Of a stretch of 5,534 bases of DNA, positions 5,062 to 5,534 are shown in pieces. The notes beneath the pieces are model-generated. The model did not search any database. It saw only the letters and a program-made list of their open reading frames with translations, and was not told the origin of the DNA. Source of the DNA: Gammaproteobacteria bacterium (GTDB lineage: Bacteria; Pseudomonadota; Gammaproteobacteria; SZUA-229); the NCBI GenBank assembly GCA_029880105.1, contig JAOUPA010000124.1, positions 1 through 5,534 on the forward strand, in the 5' to 3' direction. Position numbers and translations under genes: made by a program. Each line of letters starts with the position of its first letter. The first letter of the stretch is position 1.

Positions 5062-5104
5062 ATATATCATTCCTACACCTGATCATTTCTTTCTATTTGT
5101 CAGC

Positions 5105-5110
5105 TAGAAT
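5105..5110 (+). promoter_or_regulatory. Candidate -10 just upstream of the glycosylase gene
   Basis: TAGAAT lies nine bases before the start codon at 5120, placing transcription start around 5117. No convincing -35 is visible 16-18 bases upstream, and no Shine-Dalgarno precedes the ATG. This would give a near-leaderless message. Alternatively the gene is read through from the YjdF-like gene. Confidence 0.3.
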
Positions 5111-5119
5111 CACCACCCT

Positions 5120-5534
5120 ATGAGTACGCCCAAAAAATATCGCCAGATCTTCGATGTGATGTTTGACGCCTATGGACCACAGCACTGGTGGCCCGGTGAT
5201 ACGCCTTTTGAAATTATGGTAGGCGCCGTGCTAACGCAAAATACGTCATGGACTAACGTTGAGAAGGCAATGGTTCATCTCAAGGCCAACAACGCCCTCA
5301 ACCCGCAGGTTATTATCAACACCCACCACAAGCGCCTGGCAAGCTGGCTAAAGCCGGTCGGTTATTTCAACGTCAAGGCGACCCGACTTAAATCATATTG
5401 TCACTGGTATCTTGATGCTGGCCAGTTTGCAGCTCTCAACCGGCTGGATACACATGAGCTGCGCACCGCGTTGCTATCGGTGAAGGGTGTTGGCCCGGAG
5501 ACTGCTGACGATATCGTCCTGTATGCCTTCGAAC
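5120..5534 (+). CDS. Endonuclease III-like HhH-GPD DNA glycosylase (COG2231 type), 3' truncated by window
   Basis: An open frame from ATG 5120 runs to the window edge, giving the first 138 residues of a protein that is normally a little over 200. It resembles the endonuclease III-related glycosylases of COG2231, the group that includes Helicobacter MagIII (3-methyladenine glycosylase). Recognised blocks are HWWPGDTPFEIMVGAVLTQN (22-41), with the substrate-pocket TQNTSWTNVEKA (39-50), the KPVGYFNVKATRLK segment (78-91) and the helix-hairpin-helix VKGVGPETADDIVLYAF (121-137). In endonuclease III the hairpin reads GVGRKT with a catalytic lysine. Here that position is Glu127, so a monofunctional glycosylase without lyase activity is expected. 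The catalytic Asp and any iron-sulfur cysteines would lie beyond the window. The start lacks a ribosome binding site but fits the family's N-terminus well. Confidence 0.87.
   Translation, partial: MSTPKKYRQIFDVMFDAYGPQHWWPGDTPFEIMVGAVLTQNTSWTNVEKAMVHLKANNALNPQVIINTHHKRLASWLKPVGYFNVKATRLKSYCHWYLDAGQFAALNRLDTHELRTALLSVKGVGPETADDIVLYAFE

Noticed and set aside
4627..5070. 147-residue minus-strand frame opposite the YjdF-like gene
   Set aside because: It is a shadow of the conserved DUF2238 gene, with no ribosome binding site or domain.

Overview
This window looks like chromosomal DNA of an environmental gammaproteobacterium. It has compact gene packing, GC content near half by eye, and bacterial Shine-Dalgarno sites and sigma-70-like hexamers. 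Its protein families (MddA/NnrU-type methyltransferase, HxlR regulator, TauE/SafE permease, YeeZ-like epimerase, YjdF/DUF2238 membrane protein, endonuclease III-like glycosylase) are at home in that group. The species cannot be named from the sequence, and there is no rRNA, tRNA, CRISPR array, insertion sequence or phage gene.

The left part (1-2110) is the most coherent unit. A minus-strand operon runs from about 1300 down to 12. It holds a cysteine-free, HMA-like ferredoxin-fold protein (1203-970), an unreported-looking 29-residue reading frame with an excellent ribosome binding site (943-854), and an integral-membrane methanethiol S-methyltransferase homologue, MddA (825-70). It ends at a textbook intrinsic terminator (48-12). 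Gaps between the genes are 26 and 28 bases, and each has its own Shine-Dalgarno. Facing it on the plus strand is a 227-residue HxlR-family regulator with a conserved N-terminal cysteine and an SCP2-like C-terminal domain (1395-2078). Between them lie two perfect palindromes of one consensus, TGTAGT-N5-ACTACA, with centres 22 bases apart. The natural reading is a redox- or electrophile-sensing repressor controlling itself and a thiol/sulfide methylation operon. That is an inference from layout, not something the sequence proves.

The middle (2110-3430) holds a small exported protein of unknown function on the minus strand (2386-2120), and a gene-free 288-base gap with outward promoter-like sequences and an 83-base closed inverted repeat. 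It then holds a TauE/SafE (TSUP) permease on the plus strand (2675-3409), which converges with the next gene.

The right part (3426-5534) holds a YeeZ-like atypical short-chain dehydrogenase/epimerase on the minus strand and, divergent from it, a YjdF-type membrane protein. Last is the start of a COG2231 endonuclease III-like DNA glycosylase that runs off the window end. These genes look like ordinary chromosomal housekeeping or accessory genes with no evident link to one another.
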